From: Candidatus Eremiobacterota bacterium
GTDB lineage: Bacteria > Vulcanimicrobiota > CADAWZ01 > Ess09-12
NCBI GenBank assembly: GCA_031082125.1
Contig: JAVHLM010000006.1
Coordinates: forward strand, 1 to 64,000
Length of the DNA: 64,000 nucleotides
Direction of reading: 5' to 3'
Shown here one piece after another: positions 9,078-17,857 of this stretch; the first letter of the stretch is position 1, and every line of letters begins with the position of its first letter. The notes under the pieces were generated by a model. That model saw only the letters and a program-made list of their open reading frames with translations. It had not been told where the DNA came from and made no database searches. Made by a program: the position numbers and the translations under genes.

Positions 9078-9781
9078 GGACCGGCATGAAGATAGAACTC
9101 TGCCATCATAAAGTCGAGGGTTTCATCAATATCTATTGATTTCTCCTGAGTCATCAAATACACATCAGTGACTCCTTCTACAATGAAAGCCTTGTTTTCT
9201 CTGAGAAACTCAATATTTGCCATATATATGGCGCCATTGATATAATAATATTTTTCGGAATAGTCCTGCCTCCGGATTACTTTTTTCTTTGGCTTTTCAA
9301 GAAACTGCCATCCTCTGGCGGTGAACTTTATACATTCATAGGGGTGTTCCATCATCTCATTGATACTTATCAGGCTTTTTGAATTTTTTCTCGTGAATTC
9401 TTCTATCGCGCCATCAATATCTATGCTATTGCGGAGAGGTGACGTAGGTTGCAGCAATACCAAATTATCACAGATTGCTTCACCACGTTTTTGTTTCCAT
9501 TCAATCACATGGAATACTGCATCCATAATATCAGAAGTATCCAATGCCAGTTCAAGAGGCCTTTTATATGGGATATCTATTCCAAGAGAGCGGGACAACA
9601 GTATTATCTCATCATCATCGGTCGAGATAAATATCTCATTTATATATTTGCTTTGTTGTGCTGCCTCGATAGTATATTGTATAAGCGGTTTTCCCCCGAG
9701 CAGCTTTTTATTCTTGCCAGGGATACCCTTGGAGCCGGCACGAGCGGGGATGAAAGCCAAGTATTTCATTTCATTCATCAC
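9074..9781 (-). CDS. neuA: acylneuraminate cytidylyltransferase (CMP-nonulosonate synthetase)
   Basis: A 235-residue NeuA/LegF/PseF-type enzyme. The diagnostic CTP-binding loop AFIPARAGSKGIPGKNKK lies at about residues 8-25, followed by GGKPLIQYTIEAA and LLQPTSPLRNS, all standard for CMP-sialic acid synthetase family members. It activates a nine-carbon acid sugar with CTP, giving the CMP donor used by surface glycosyltransferases. NeuB, NeuC, NeuD and a LegC-type aminotransferase are encoded upstream in the same direction, though several kb away, so the substrate is probably a legionaminic- or sialic-type acid. The start may be GTG at 9781 or the adjacent ATG at 9778. About 125 bases without a gene precede it. 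Confidence 0.9.
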   Translation of the reverse strand: MMNEMKYLAFIPARAGSKGIPGKNKKLLGGKPLIQYTIEAAQQSKYINEIFISTDDDEIILLSRSLGIDIPYKRPLELALDTSDIMDAVFHVIEWKQKRGEAICDNLVLLQPTSPLRNSIDIDGAIEEFTRKNSKSLISINEMMEHPYECIKFTARGWQFLEKPKKKVIRRQDYSEKYYYINGAIYMANIEFLRENKAFIVEGVTDVYLMTQEKSIDIDETLDFMMAEFYLHAGP

Positions 9782-9907
9782 ATATGAGCAAACATAAATT
9801 CACTAAAATTGTTAGTGGTGGGGCGTGGATGTCAGAAATTCATATCTAGGGTGAGGCGACGTTGTGATAAACTGGGGAATTGTCATAAACTGTTCTAACA
9901 ATTTGCA
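9782..9907 (-). other. intergenic gap within the glycan operon
   Basis: These 126 bases between the GNAT-like gene and neuA hold no reading frame of note. They are AT-rich and could hold an internal promoter for the distal half of the operon, but I see no convincing -35/-10 pair and no terminator hairpin. Confidence 0.3.
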
Positions 9908-11008
9908 TCATATTATTGGCGTTTTATAGTCATCATTGAGTGCGACATCCTGTTCGGCATCAGACTTCGTAGCATAAAATGATTTTAAATCAAATCCTTT
10001 TGGGCAACTTGGCATATCTATAGCAAAATTTATACTTTTCCTCTCTCTGACTTCAATGGGCTGAAACAACATAGGGATATCATAAGAAATATGCTCATCC
10101 AAACCCAAATAGGGAAAAGGGCATAACTCCCTAGCATACTTAGATGAAACGCAAAAGAAATCTACAAGAACAGCATTGTTTTTCTTGCCAAAAGTTATAA
10201 TTGCTATAGCTAAATCTTCTTCAAATCCTCGTGAAGGTAAAATATCAAGAACTCGAACCACATTTAATGAACTATCTTTCACTTGCTCAACACGAAGCAC
10301 AGCTATTCCTGATTTTCCATAAGCATCAAGTGATATAACAAAATACTTTAAGTAAGGATGCCTATAATATCGCCACTCTATAAAGTCCAATCCCCTATAT
10401 GAAAGAGAAGAAAAACGAGATATTGCTTCGGAAAAATATCTGTCCGAAATTATATTTATATCCTCACACACAAAATGATTGACGTCTTTCACGAATGGAA
10501 ACTTTTCATTAACGAAATAGAATTGCTCACTTTTAGGTTTATAGCCAAACAACTCACAAAGCTTTTCCTTATTAATCACATACAGCATTCTCTCGATATT
10601 ATTTATTATTTCCCAGCCAATTTTTGTGCATGCATTGGCGGAAAAAGAATTTGCCCCAAAAAAACAGTTTATATTTGCGTGTGTTTGGAGTGCTCTAAAA
10701 ACATTCCTTCCAAGACCTTTTATATTGGAAATATTTATCCATTCTGTAGTCCAAATCGCTTGGAACTCTTTACCTTCAACAATCACCTTGCTCGGCAAGA
10801 AAGATTGCAATGCCAGGACATTAGAATTTTCTACAGCTATCATGAATAAAGAATTGGCATTTTCTTGCGGCAATTTAAATGGTGATGCTTTTTTCCATTT
10901 AATAAATCTTGCATCAACACCATAATAATTCTTCCCGTAAAGATCAACCAATATCTTATTACATTTATTAGATTCATTCTCTGTTGCAAATCTTATTTCT
11001 ATTGCCAT
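9908..11008 (-). CDS. GNAT-like acyltransferase
   Basis: A 366-residue protein whose N-terminus IEIRFATENESNKCNKILVDLYG is the usual first beta strand and helix of GCN5-related N-acyltransferases. The length would allow two tandem GNAT domains, the second from about residue 190 (GKSGIAVLRVEQV, then VRVLDILPSRGFEEDLAIAIITFGKK, like the acetyl-CoA strand and loop). The frame is open up to a TTG at 11047, but ATG at 11008 sits at the natural beginning of the domain and is preferred. The gene is AT-rich and flanked by small gaps on both sides. It may acylate an amino sugar or amino acid; the acyl donor and acceptor are unknown. Confidence 0.55.
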   Translation of the reverse strand: MAIEIRFATENESNKCNKILVDLYGKNYYGVDARFIKWKKASPFKLPQENANSLFMIAVENSNVLALQSFLPSKVIVEGKEFQAIWTTEWINISNIKGLGRNVFRALQTHANINCFFGANSFSANACTKIGWEIINNIERMLYVINKEKLCELFGYKPKSEQFYFVNEKFPFVKDVNHFVCEDINIISDRYFSEAISRFSSLSYRGLDFIEWRYYRHPYLKYFVISLDAYGKSGIAVLRVEQVKDSSLNVVRVLDILPSRGFEEDLAIAIITFGKKNNAVLVDFFCVSSKYARELCPFPYLGLDEHISYDIPMLFQPIEVRERKSINFAIDMPSCPKGFDLKSFYATKSDAEQDVALNDDYKTPII

Positions 11009-11085
11009 TTTAAGTAACCGCTCATGGGTGACTTTGTTTAACCTCAAGAAATAAAGAAAGGCGGTTTTAAGTTAACAAATCGCAC

Positions 11086-12255
11086 TTATCTGACTTGGTC
11101 TGCTATTGCTAAGATGGACTCCACAATAAAAGCGATACGCTCGTCAGTCATCTTCACCATGACGGGAAGTGCGATAGAGCGCTCAAGCAAATCAGCAGAG
11201 ACAGCCCATTCCTTCTCCCAGGTCTTCTCATAGAACCCATGCTCTTCAAACATATGGCGCCAGTGCCTTGCGAAATGCCAGCAAATGGCATCAGGCAGGT
11301 TTTTAGTGCCAAGGCCTTTCTCTCCCATTTTTCTTGCAAACTCCAATGCCTTTTCCTTTGAGTAAAGGAAAAAGACGATACAGTCGCCAAGTTCGCCCTC
11401 CGCGTCAGTTATCCTGCGGAATCTATAGGGGAGCCCTTTCAAAGCATCTTTAAGCTTTTTCTTGTTTTCCCTCTGTTTCTCCAGTATCATGTCAAGCTTT
11501 GAGAGCTGCACCAATCCTATTGCTCCCTGGAACTCTGACATACGGTAGTTGAATCCTGTTAACAGGGCCTTTTCCGCTGCGCGGCCTACCGTGGTACTGT
11601 ACTCATGGCCATGATCGTGATAGGCTCGAGCCTTTATAAACAGCTCTCTGTCTTTGGTGAGGACCATACCGCCCTCTCCGGTGTGAATCACTTTCCCCGC
11701 GTCAAGGCTGAATGTCCCCATATCCCCTATCGTCCCAAGCATTTCTCCCTTGAAGGATCCCCCGCAGCCCTGGGCATTGTCCTCAAGCACCCTGATTTCA
11801 TGCTTTTTCGCCACTTCCATTATCCTGTCCATCTCGGTAGGAGCTCCCAGCATATGAACAGGGATTACCGCTTTCGTCTTTTTGGTTATGGCTGCTTCCA
11901 TGCAGGCAGGATCAATATTGAGCGTTTCATCTATATCAACAATAACAGGGATCGCCCCCACGTCGAGCACCGTCTCCGCAGTGGCGACAAAGGTGAAGGC
12001 AGGAATTATCACTTCATCACCTCTTTTTATCCCCAACGCCTTAAGGGCAACCTTCAGTGCCGCCGTTCCTGAGGCCACCGCCTGGGCATAGGGCACTTTC
12101 ATCTTTTTGGCAAAGGCTGTTTCGAACTCTCTTACGCGGTACACACCTTTGCGCATTGCATCGAAACCATGGGCAAAGAGAATACCGCCGTTTAACTCAA
12201 ATATTTCGTTTATTGCTGCCTGTTCTTCTTTTCCGAATACTTCAAAGCCTGGCAT
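11086..12255 (-). CDS. DegT/DnrJ/EryC1/StrS sugar aminotransferase
   Basis: A 389-residue fold-type I aminotransferase of the sugar-modifying DegT family. It shows VASGTAALKVALKALG (phosphate-binding Gly-Thr), DEVIIPAFTFVATAE, VLEDNAQGCGG and the PLP-lysine segment AGKVIHTGEGGM. The ATG at 12255 is chosen because a good ribosome site AAGGAG lies 8 bases upstream and the frame before it overlaps the upstream methyltransferase gene; the overlap is then only 14 bases. Members convert 3- or 4-keto nucleotide sugars to amino sugars, or 2-deoxy-scyllo-inosose to an aminocyclitol. It may add a second amino group for the sugar built by this operon. Confidence 0.88.
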   Translation of the reverse strand: MPGFEVFGKEEQAAINEIFELNGGILFAHGFDAMRKGVYRVREFETAFAKKMKVPYAQAVASGTAALKVALKALGIKRGDEVIIPAFTFVATAETVLDVGAIPVIVDIDETLNIDPACMEAAITKKTKAVIPVHMLGAPTEMDRIMEVAKKHEIRVLEDNAQGCGGSFKGEMLGTIGDMGTFSLDAGKVIHTGEGGMVLTKDRELFIKARAYHDHGHEYSTTVGRAAEKALLTGFNYRMSEFQGAIGLVQLSKLDMILEKQRENKKKLKDALKGLPYRFRRITDAEGELGDCIVFFLYSKEKALEFARKMGEKGLGTKNLPDAICWHFARHWRHMFEEHGFYEKTWEKEWAVSADLLERSIALPVMVKMTDERIAFIVESILAIADQVR

Positions 12256-12892
12256 GAGTGGTACTCCTTTTCTTTTTTGATTCTGCAAATATTATTGAAG
12301 CCCGTGCTGTTCTGAGGGAGATCCATTCTCTTACAGTAAAATATGTCTTGATTGCTTTCATCAGCTCATCTTCACTTTTGACATAGCCGATGGGGTGCTC
12401 TGGAATATAGAGAGTGGTCAGAAAATAGTGCGCATTCAACGAAAAAAGCTCTACCATATCAGGCCATTTCTCAATATAAGAAAGCACCTCACTGCAGAGT
12501 ATCAAATCGGCTTTATTTTTTACCTTCTCAATAAAATATTCTTCCAGTGATCTTTTATCTCTGATATCAAGACAGTGAAAATCTATGTCAGGATATCTCT
12601 CCGCAGCTATTGTGAGCGCCGTGGGAGCGATATCAACACCAAAAACTCTATTGTTTCTCTTTTTCATTACATGGGTAAAAGCCCCTTTCCCACATCCAAT
12701 ATCAACGATTGAATCAAAATTGTACCCTTCAAGCACCGCGAGAGAAATTTTTCTTGCAAGATGCCTGCTGTCATCCTGATGCCATGAATCAAAGCATTCT
12801 GATGATTCATTGGAGTACATCTCTTCAAAGTTGCCTATAAATGTCCTGTTTCCGGAGTCAAAGACATATTTATGATATTTCTCTTGTTTCAT
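12242..12892 (-). CDS. class I SAM-dependent methyltransferase (NodS-like)
   Basis: A 216-residue methyltransferase with the whole SAM-binding Rossmann set: DSIVDIGCGKGAFTHVM (motif I), RVFGVDIAPTAL (motif post-I, acidic Asp), FHCLDIRD and LILCSEVLSYIE (motif II region). Size and motif spacing fit small N- or C-methyltransferases such as NodS and deoxysugar methyltransferases. It lies directly upstream of the DegT aminotransferase, overlapping its start, so aminotransfer followed by N-methylation of the same amino sugar is a reasonable guess but is not shown by the sequence. Confidence 0.8.
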   Translation of the reverse strand: MKQEKYHKYVFDSGNRTFIGNFEEMYSNESSECFDSWHQDDSRHLARKISLAVLEGYNFDSIVDIGCGKGAFTHVMKKRNNRVFGVDIAPTALTIAAERYPDIDFHCLDIRDKRSLEEYFIEKVKNKADLILCSEVLSYIEKWPDMVELFSLNAHYFLTTLYIPEHPIGYVKSEDELMKAIKTYFTVREWISLRTARASIIFAESKKKRSTTHARL

Positions 12893-12938
12893 AGAGGGTC
12901 AGCAGGATAACGAAATTTCATTTGGTAGCTGTGATTTC

Positions 12939-14156
12939 TTAATGCTGCACATGCTTTTTCAGCATCGCCTTCGCGTCGGCGTCAGCAGAGAAGGGCACGG
13001 GGTTCTGGTCAAAGGCTGCCTGGAGGGGAAGCATCAACTGTGCCACCTCTTCGATGTTATCTTTTGTGATGCCCCACCTGTCAAGATATTGCGGCACTTC
13101 AATTTTGCCTGAGAGCTCGGAAAGCAGATGTGAGAAGCGCCTGTTCTTTTCCTCGCAGGGCAGCGCACTCCCCGGCTCAATGAGGTCATAAAGCTCTGCA
13201 TAGTCGCGGTAGCCCCGCTCCACGTTATATTCCACCACGGTGGCAAGAAAGACCGCACCAGCCATGCCATGTGGTACCTTGTAATGAACGCCAATAGGAT
13301 AGGAAAGAGCCCCCGATATCCCCGAACCGGAGTTGTAGAGGGCAATCCCTGCGAGGTAGCTTCCCCGCAGAAGGTCTTGCCTCTTCTCCTTGTTCCCTGG
13401 ATCCTCGACAAGGCACGGAAGCGCATGATAGAGGAGCCTGAAGGCCTCCCTGCTGTAGAACCTCGTGAGAGGATTCGCCTTCTTGCACATGAAGCTCTCA
13501 AGGGTATGAGTGAGAGCGTCCATTCCCGATGAGACAGCCACGGCCTTCGGGCAGCTCAGAGTCCACTCCGCGTCAAGCATGGCATAGGTGGCCGACATAT
13601 ATCGCCCGTTGATGCCAAGCTTCTTTTTCTCATGCTTGTCAATGAACACGGCATTGATAGTGGCCTCACTGCCTGTCCCTGCCGTCGAAGGGATGAGAAG
13701 GGTGGGCACCCCGGGATTCATCACTTTGTCAAAGCCCCGGTATTCAATGCCCTTACCCCCGTTGGTGACCAGGACCGCCACGGCCTTGGCCGTGTCGAGG
13801 CAGGAGCCTCCGCCCACCCCGATGAGGAGATCGAGGTCGCCCAGGTTCCGCGCTCTCCCTGCCACTTCATCAAGGTAATCATAATCGGGTTCTTCAGAGC
13901 CCCTGAGCACTTGACAGAAAATTTTTCTTGATTTCTTTTCAAGAAGGTTTCTTATTTCTTCATGATAGCGTGAATGAGCTTCCACACCTTCATCAACCAT
14001 CAAATGAATTGTGCGAAAAGCTTTCTCAGGAAGAAAATCCCCTATTTTCCTTGAGCACCCTATTCCGTGGGTAAGGTTTGTAGCAAGATGAAAATTGAAA
14101 TGCTCTTCCACAGTATTATTGGCCTTCCTTCTTCTTAACATTAAAAATGACATCAT
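12939..14156 (-). CDS. iron-containing alcohol dehydrogenase
   Basis: A 405-residue group III (iron-dependent) alcohol dehydrogenase. It carries the cofactor loop IGVGGGSCLDTAKAVAVL, PSTAGTGSEAT, and the metal-ligand region SSGMDALTHTLESF with later VHYKVPHGMAGAVF, supplying the Asp and His ligands. These enzymes reduce aldehydes or oxidise alcohols with NAD(P); relatives in polysaccharide and phosphonate clusters reduce phosphonoacetaldehyde or glyceraldehyde-like intermediates. The annotated start overlaps the neuC-like gene by 41 bases; a shorter start at residue 6 (ATG at 14141) is possible. Its substrate here is unknown. GC content is visibly higher than in the genes between 1 and 11 kb. 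Confidence 0.88.
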   Translation of the reverse strand: MMSFLMLRRRKANNTVEEHFNFHLATNLTHGIGCSRKIGDFLPEKAFRTIHLMVDEGVEAHSRYHEEIRNLLEKKSRKIFCQVLRGSEEPDYDYLDEVAGRARNLGDLDLLIGVGGGSCLDTAKAVAVLVTNGGKGIEYRGFDKVMNPGVPTLLIPSTAGTGSEATINAVFIDKHEKKKLGINGRYMSATYAMLDAEWTLSCPKAVAVSSGMDALTHTLESFMCKKANPLTRFYSREAFRLLYHALPCLVEDPGNKEKRQDLLRGSYLAGIALYNSGSGISGALSYPIGVHYKVPHGMAGAVFLATVVEYNVERGYRDYAELYDLIEPGSALPCEEKNRRFSHLLSELSGKIEVPQYLDRWGITKDNIEEVAQLMLPLQAAFDQNPVPFSADADAKAMLKKHVQH

Positions 14157-15300
14157 AAAATCTCTTCATGCCTAATTTGCCAAGGTCACAATTGGCAAGC
14201 GCTTCCACTATCTTCAGCACGGCGCCGCCTGAATCATAAGGGTTTGTCACCTCTGCGACTGCTCTTATAAAATCTTCAGAATATAGCTTTAAAAAGGCTT
14301 TTGAAATACCCTCAAGTGAAGGCTCGCAATCTATGATACTTTCGGCCTTTACTCTCCCCAACTGCCTGTCACCTATGTTGACAGTGCCTATATTGAACGA
14401 TGGTGCTTCAATAATGCCACTTGAAGAGTTTCCCACCACCGCATCGACATATTTCATCAGCGACATATATCTATGCTGTCCCAGGGAAGAGAAAGCGGCG
14501 GACACAGAAGGATTAGAAGCGGCAAATTCATCAATCATTTTGTTGATAATCCTGCCATCGTTATCAGCATTCGTTTTGGTAAAGAGAATCATCGTATCTT
14601 GAAGCATCATAAGGGCCTCAAGTAACGTTTTGAAATGCTTCTCGGACGAATCATGTTCAAGGGTCACGGGGTGAAATGTGACAAGAAGATTGTGCTCTTT
14701 GAATCGGATCTCCAAATCTTTCTCCAATTCATCTTTAGCCATGAATTTCATTGCTCTGATGGCATCTATTCCCAGAGCACCGACGCAGAATACAGACTCC
14801 GGGCATTCTCCCATCTGGATTACTTTCTGTCGGTAGGTCTCTGTTGAAGTAAAATGCAGATGACTCATTTTTGTGATGCAATGGCGGAAGCCCTCGTCAA
14901 TAAGCCCGAAGGTTGCCTCACCTCCGTGCAGATGTGCTATCGGCACTCTGGAGACATAGCCCGCTGTTGCAAAAGAAAACGCCTCAAAACGGTCTCCAAG
15001 CACCAGAAGTATGTCGGGACATAGTCTCTGGATCGCCTCGCAATAACTAATCATTCCCAGACCGATAGCCTTTGTGATGCCTACCGGTGAATCGGAACTG
15101 AGAAGCATTTCCACCTTCTCGTTGATGACCACCCCATCCCTTTCTATGTCCCTGTAGGTCAGTCCAAATTCCGGCGAGAGGTGCATGCCAGACACAAGAA
15201 GGGAAAGGCTGAGATCACTATGCTCATTGATCTTGTCAATTAAAGGCTTGAGAATGCCATATTCGGCCCTTGAACCGGTAAAAACGCATATTCTTTTCAT
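14116..15300 (-). CDS. neuC: UDP/GDP-sugar 2-epimerase, hydrolysing (NeuC/LegG type)
   Basis: A 394-residue enzyme with the UDP-GlcNAc 2-epimerase fold. Key stretches are ICVFTGSRAEYG at the N-terminus, LVLGDRFEAFSFATAG, PIAHLHGGE and VGNSSSGIIEAPSF near the C-terminal nucleotide site. Hydrolysing members release UDP (NeuC) or GDP (LegG) and free the 2-epimerised mannosamine-type sugar that NeuB then condenses with phosphoenolpyruvate. Because the operon also holds a PtmE-like CBS-nucleotidyltransferase and a LegC-type aminotransferase, a LegG role acting on GDP-diacetylbacillosamine is plausible. The start overlaps the PIG-L gene stop by 4 bases. Confidence 0.88.
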   Translation of the reverse strand: MKRICVFTGSRAEYGILKPLIDKINEHSDLSLSLLVSGMHLSPEFGLTYRDIERDGVVINEKVEMLLSSDSPVGITKAIGLGMISYCEAIQRLCPDILLVLGDRFEAFSFATAGYVSRVPIAHLHGGEATFGLIDEGFRHCITKMSHLHFTSTETYRQKVIQMGECPESVFCVGALGIDAIRAMKFMAKDELEKDLEIRFKEHNLLVTFHPVTLEHDSSEKHFKTLLEALMMLQDTMILFTKTNADNDGRIINKMIDEFAASNPSVSAAFSSLGQHRYMSLMKYVDAVVGNSSSGIIEAPSFNIGTVNIGDRQLGRVKAESIIDCEPSLEGISKAFLKLYSEDFIRAVAEVTNPYDSGGAVLKIVEALANCDLGKLGMKRFYDVIFNVKKKEGQ

Positions 15301-15965
15301 ACAATCTGCTTGATCAGCATAAAGCCCTCTGCATAACGGCAGAATGCCTGCGCTCCCCTCAGTAATGCCAGAGCTTTCAACACTTCTGAATTCCGGGGAA
15401 AAGGATGCTTCCCTGTTTCACCCTTGTAAATATTCATTATCCTCACTTTCACGTCTAGAAATTCCGTGATATCAACAAAGTAATTGGGACAAAAACAAGT
15501 CCCCCTGGGATCAAGCACATTATCGGTCTCGCTGATTGTCTCCATCATCAGTACAGTTCTTAAAAAGGGACTCCTGAAAGCTTTCACACAGCTCTGGGAC
15601 GCCTGAAAAACAATTCGGTGATCGCTGTGCACATCATTTGCAAAAGGCAGATAGAGCACTTCCGGCTCCAAAGAGTGAAGTATGGAAGTGATTTTTTCAA
15701 CGAGCACCGATAGAGGGACTTGATCGAGACAGGCAGTAGGGATATTCATTTGAAAAGTCTTTGCGAATCCATAATGTTCAGCGACTCTCTTTATCTCCTT
15801 TTGTCTCTTTCGGATAGTATGTTCTTGAAAACCCTTTCCTTTTGTCATTTCCGTAATAATCAGCCAGTAAACTTCATCACCCATGCTCTTGTGGCGGAGC
15901 AACGTGCCTCCACACGCCAAAGTCTCATCATCAGGATGAACGGCGACCACAAGCACCTTTCTCAT
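15297..15965 (-). CDS. PIG-L family N-deacetylase
   Basis: A 222-residue LmbE/PIG-L metal-dependent deacetylase. The signature VVAVHPDDETLACGGTLLRH (zinc-binding His-Pro-Asp-Asp) lies at residues 6-25, and the second ligand region FANDVHSDHRIVFQA follows near residue 110. ATG at 15965 is chosen because it forms an ATGA overlap with the stop of the formyltransferase gene; an upstream alternative exists at 15986. Family members remove acetyl groups from GlcNAc-linked compounds. Direct coupling to an N-formyltransferase suggests that an N-acetyl group on a sugar is removed and then replaced by formyl. Confidence 0.88.
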   Translation of the reverse strand: MRKVLVVAVHPDDETLACGGTLLRHKSMGDEVYWLIITEMTKGKGFQEHTIRKRQKEIKRVAEHYGFAKTFQMNIPTACLDQVPLSVLVEKITSILHSLEPEVLYLPFANDVHSDHRIVFQASQSCVKAFRSPFLRTVLMMETISETDNVLDPRGTCFCPNYFVDITEFLDVKVRIMNIYKGETGKHPFPRNSEVLKALALLRGAQAFCRYAEGFMLIKQIV

Positions 15966-16846
15966 AAAATATATTCCCCTTCGCAAGGGAGGGAAGAAGC
16001 CTCATGCTCAAGCAGCCTCACGGCATCGGTATAACATTTCACAAGAATTGACCGACCCTCTACTTTGATAATTTTTCCGGGTTCAAGAGAGTTATCAGTA
16101 AAGCGCACTTCTGCTGCTTTCCAAACTTTTATTTCCTTGCCTCCATAGATGAGGTGGGCACCTACATAAGGCCGGGTGAGAGCTCTCACAAGATTATAGA
16201 TGGCCCTGCTGGACATTCTGAAATCAATCAGGCCATCGTTTTTACACCTCTTTCTCCAATAGGTTGCTTCAGTGTGCTCCTGGGGTATTCTTTTGAATTC
16301 ATTCTTTTCAAGGTGAGGCAGGAATCCTTCAATCTGCTGCAGAGCAGTGTTCACTACTTTGTGATAGAGGGAACCAGCGTCGTCATCATAGGTGATATCC
16401 ACCCTTTCCTGGCTGAGGATATCACCACTGTCGACGCCTTCATCCATGAAAAAAAATGTCGAGGCTGTTTCTTTAAGACCAAGCACTAGCGCCCATATCA
16501 AAGGGTGCCTGCCCCTATTGCGGGGGAGCTGTGCGGGGTGATAACCGATCACGCCAAAACGGGGAATCTCCAGAATATGTCTCTTGATAAGCTGCGACCA
16601 TCCATAACAGAAAATATAATCAGGTCTTATTGACTCGATCCATTGCCCCGTCTCTTCACTATTGATTGAAGTGGTGAAATGAAAGGGGATTGAATGCTCC
16701 TTGCAAAGCGGCACCAGATCGGCATAGTCCGCATTGAAGACAGAGCGCTCTTTTGTCACAACGCCTGCAATGTCAGCACCCAGACGAATCATCTCTTGAA
16801 GGGTTTTCCTGCTGAACTCAACTGTGCCGATGAAAAGTGTTCTCAC
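15962..16846 (-). CDS. sugar N-formyltransferase-like protein
   Basis: A 294-residue member of the formyltetrahydrofolate-dependent transferase family (Fmt, ArnA N-domain, PurN). It contains the folate/active-site segments GYHPAQLPRNRGRHPLIWA and DEGVDSGDILSQ, followed by a C-terminal subdomain (about 205-294) like that of Fmt. The active-site Asn of the usual N-x-H triplet is Gly here (G-Y-H), while the catalytic His and the Asp are kept, so either the subfamily works differently or another residue replaces the Asn. Position between neuB and a PIG-L deacetylase points to N-formylation of an amino sugar intermediate, not tRNA formylation. It lies 9 bases after neuB. Confidence 0.8.
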   Translation of the reverse strand: MRTLFIGTVEFSRKTLQEMIRLGADIAGVVTKERSVFNADYADLVPLCKEHSIPFHFTTSINSEETGQWIESIRPDYIFCYGWSQLIKRHILEIPRFGVIGYHPAQLPRNRGRHPLIWALVLGLKETASTFFFMDEGVDSGDILSQERVDITYDDDAGSLYHKVVNTALQQIEGFLPHLEKNEFKRIPQEHTEATYWRKRCKNDGLIDFRMSSRAIYNLVRALTRPYVGAHLIYGGKEIKVWKAAEVRFTDNSLEPGKIIKVEGRSILVKCYTDAVRLLEHEASSLPCEGEYIL

Positions 16847-16855
16847 AAAGATTAT

Positions 16856-17857
16856 TTACAATTCAATAAGCTCATCGAGGTCAAAATCCCTCTTTGCATA
16901 CTTTCCAATCACACTGTCCCAGAAATGAGGTGAAATACCGGTCCCCGGCCTCTTCACTGCAAGGTTGGTAGCAGTGAAGCGGTCGCCTTTTCTGATTTTT
17001 TCTGAGGCCACCAGGCTTTTTCTTATTGATTCCATGTTCTTCAGCTCGCCTTTACCTGGCGCCTTAATGCCGTTTCCCATCGCCAGTTCTACGTTCCTTA
17101 TCGATTTCACCAGAAGGGCAAGTTCCCCAGGCTCAAGCGACGCCCTGTGATCGGGTCCCTCCAAGGTTTTATCAAGCGTGAAATGCTTTTCCAGCACCTC
17201 TGCGCCGAGGGCCACGGCGGCAAGAGCCACTTCTATGCCCTCAGTATGATCGGAATAGCCCACTTTCACCTTGAAGGCCTCCCTGAGAGTCTCCATTGCA
17301 AGGAGGTTTACCTCCTCAAAGGGAGCAGGATACTCGGTGGTGCAGTGGAGGATCGTGATGCAATCTCTTGCAGTGCCGGCCTCTGTGAGTACCCCGAGGG
17401 CCTGCTCAATCTCCCCAAGAGTGGCCATCCCCGTCGAGACTATCAGCTTTTTCCCCAGGGCACCGATCTTCCTGAGATAGGGGATATTGGTGATCTCCCC
17501 CGAGGGGATTTTCAAAGTCGCAAGCCCCAGGCCTGCAAGGAGATCTATGCTCTCCAGGTCAAAGGGTGATGAGAGAAATTCTATGCCCTTTCCCCTGCAA
17601 TGCCCGAGGAGCTTTCGGTGGTTCTCCTCGTCAAGCTCGAGCCTCTTGAGCATGGTGAGCTGGGATTCTGCCTCGCCGGTCGTCAATTTCTGATACTCGG
17701 CCTTCCCTGCATGGCGGCAGACTAGGCGCTCCGATCGGAAGGTCTGGAACTTTACGGCATCGGCACCCGCTTCACAAGCGGCATCAATGAGCCTCATCGC
17801 AAGGCCAAGATCGCCGTTGTGGTTCACTCCTGCCTCGGCAATGAGAAATACGCTCAT
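16856..17857 (-). CDS. neuB: N-acylneuraminate synthase (NeuB/LegI type)
   Basis: A 333-residue nonulosonic acid synthase. The TIM-barrel NeuB domain opens with FLIAEAGVNHNGDLGLAMRLIDAA, and continues with DAVKFQTF, LKIPSGEITNIP, STGMATLGEIE and VGYSDHTEG, all typical of enzymes that condense phosphoenolpyruvate with a six-carbon N-acyl-mannosamine. The C-terminal SAF (antifreeze-like) domain occupies about residues 275-333 (SLVASEKIRKGDRFTATNL, RPGTGISP). Length is standard. It overlaps the neuD-like gene by 4 bases. Product type (Neu5Ac, legionaminic or other) cannot be read from the sequence, but the neighbours favour a legionaminic-type diamino sugar. Confidence 0.93.
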   Translation of the reverse strand: MSVFLIAEAGVNHNGDLGLAMRLIDAACEAGADAVKFQTFRSERLVCRHAGKAEYQKLTTGEAESQLTMLKRLELDEENHRKLLGHCRGKGIEFLSSPFDLESIDLLAGLGLATLKIPSGEITNIPYLRKIGALGKKLIVSTGMATLGEIEQALGVLTEAGTARDCITILHCTTEYPAPFEEVNLLAMETLREAFKVKVGYSDHTEGIEVALAAVALGAEVLEKHFTLDKTLEGPDHRASLEPGELALLVKSIRNVELAMGNGIKAPGKGELKNMESIRKSLVASEKIRKGDRFTATNLAVKRPGTGISPHFWDSVIGKYAKRDFDLDELIEL

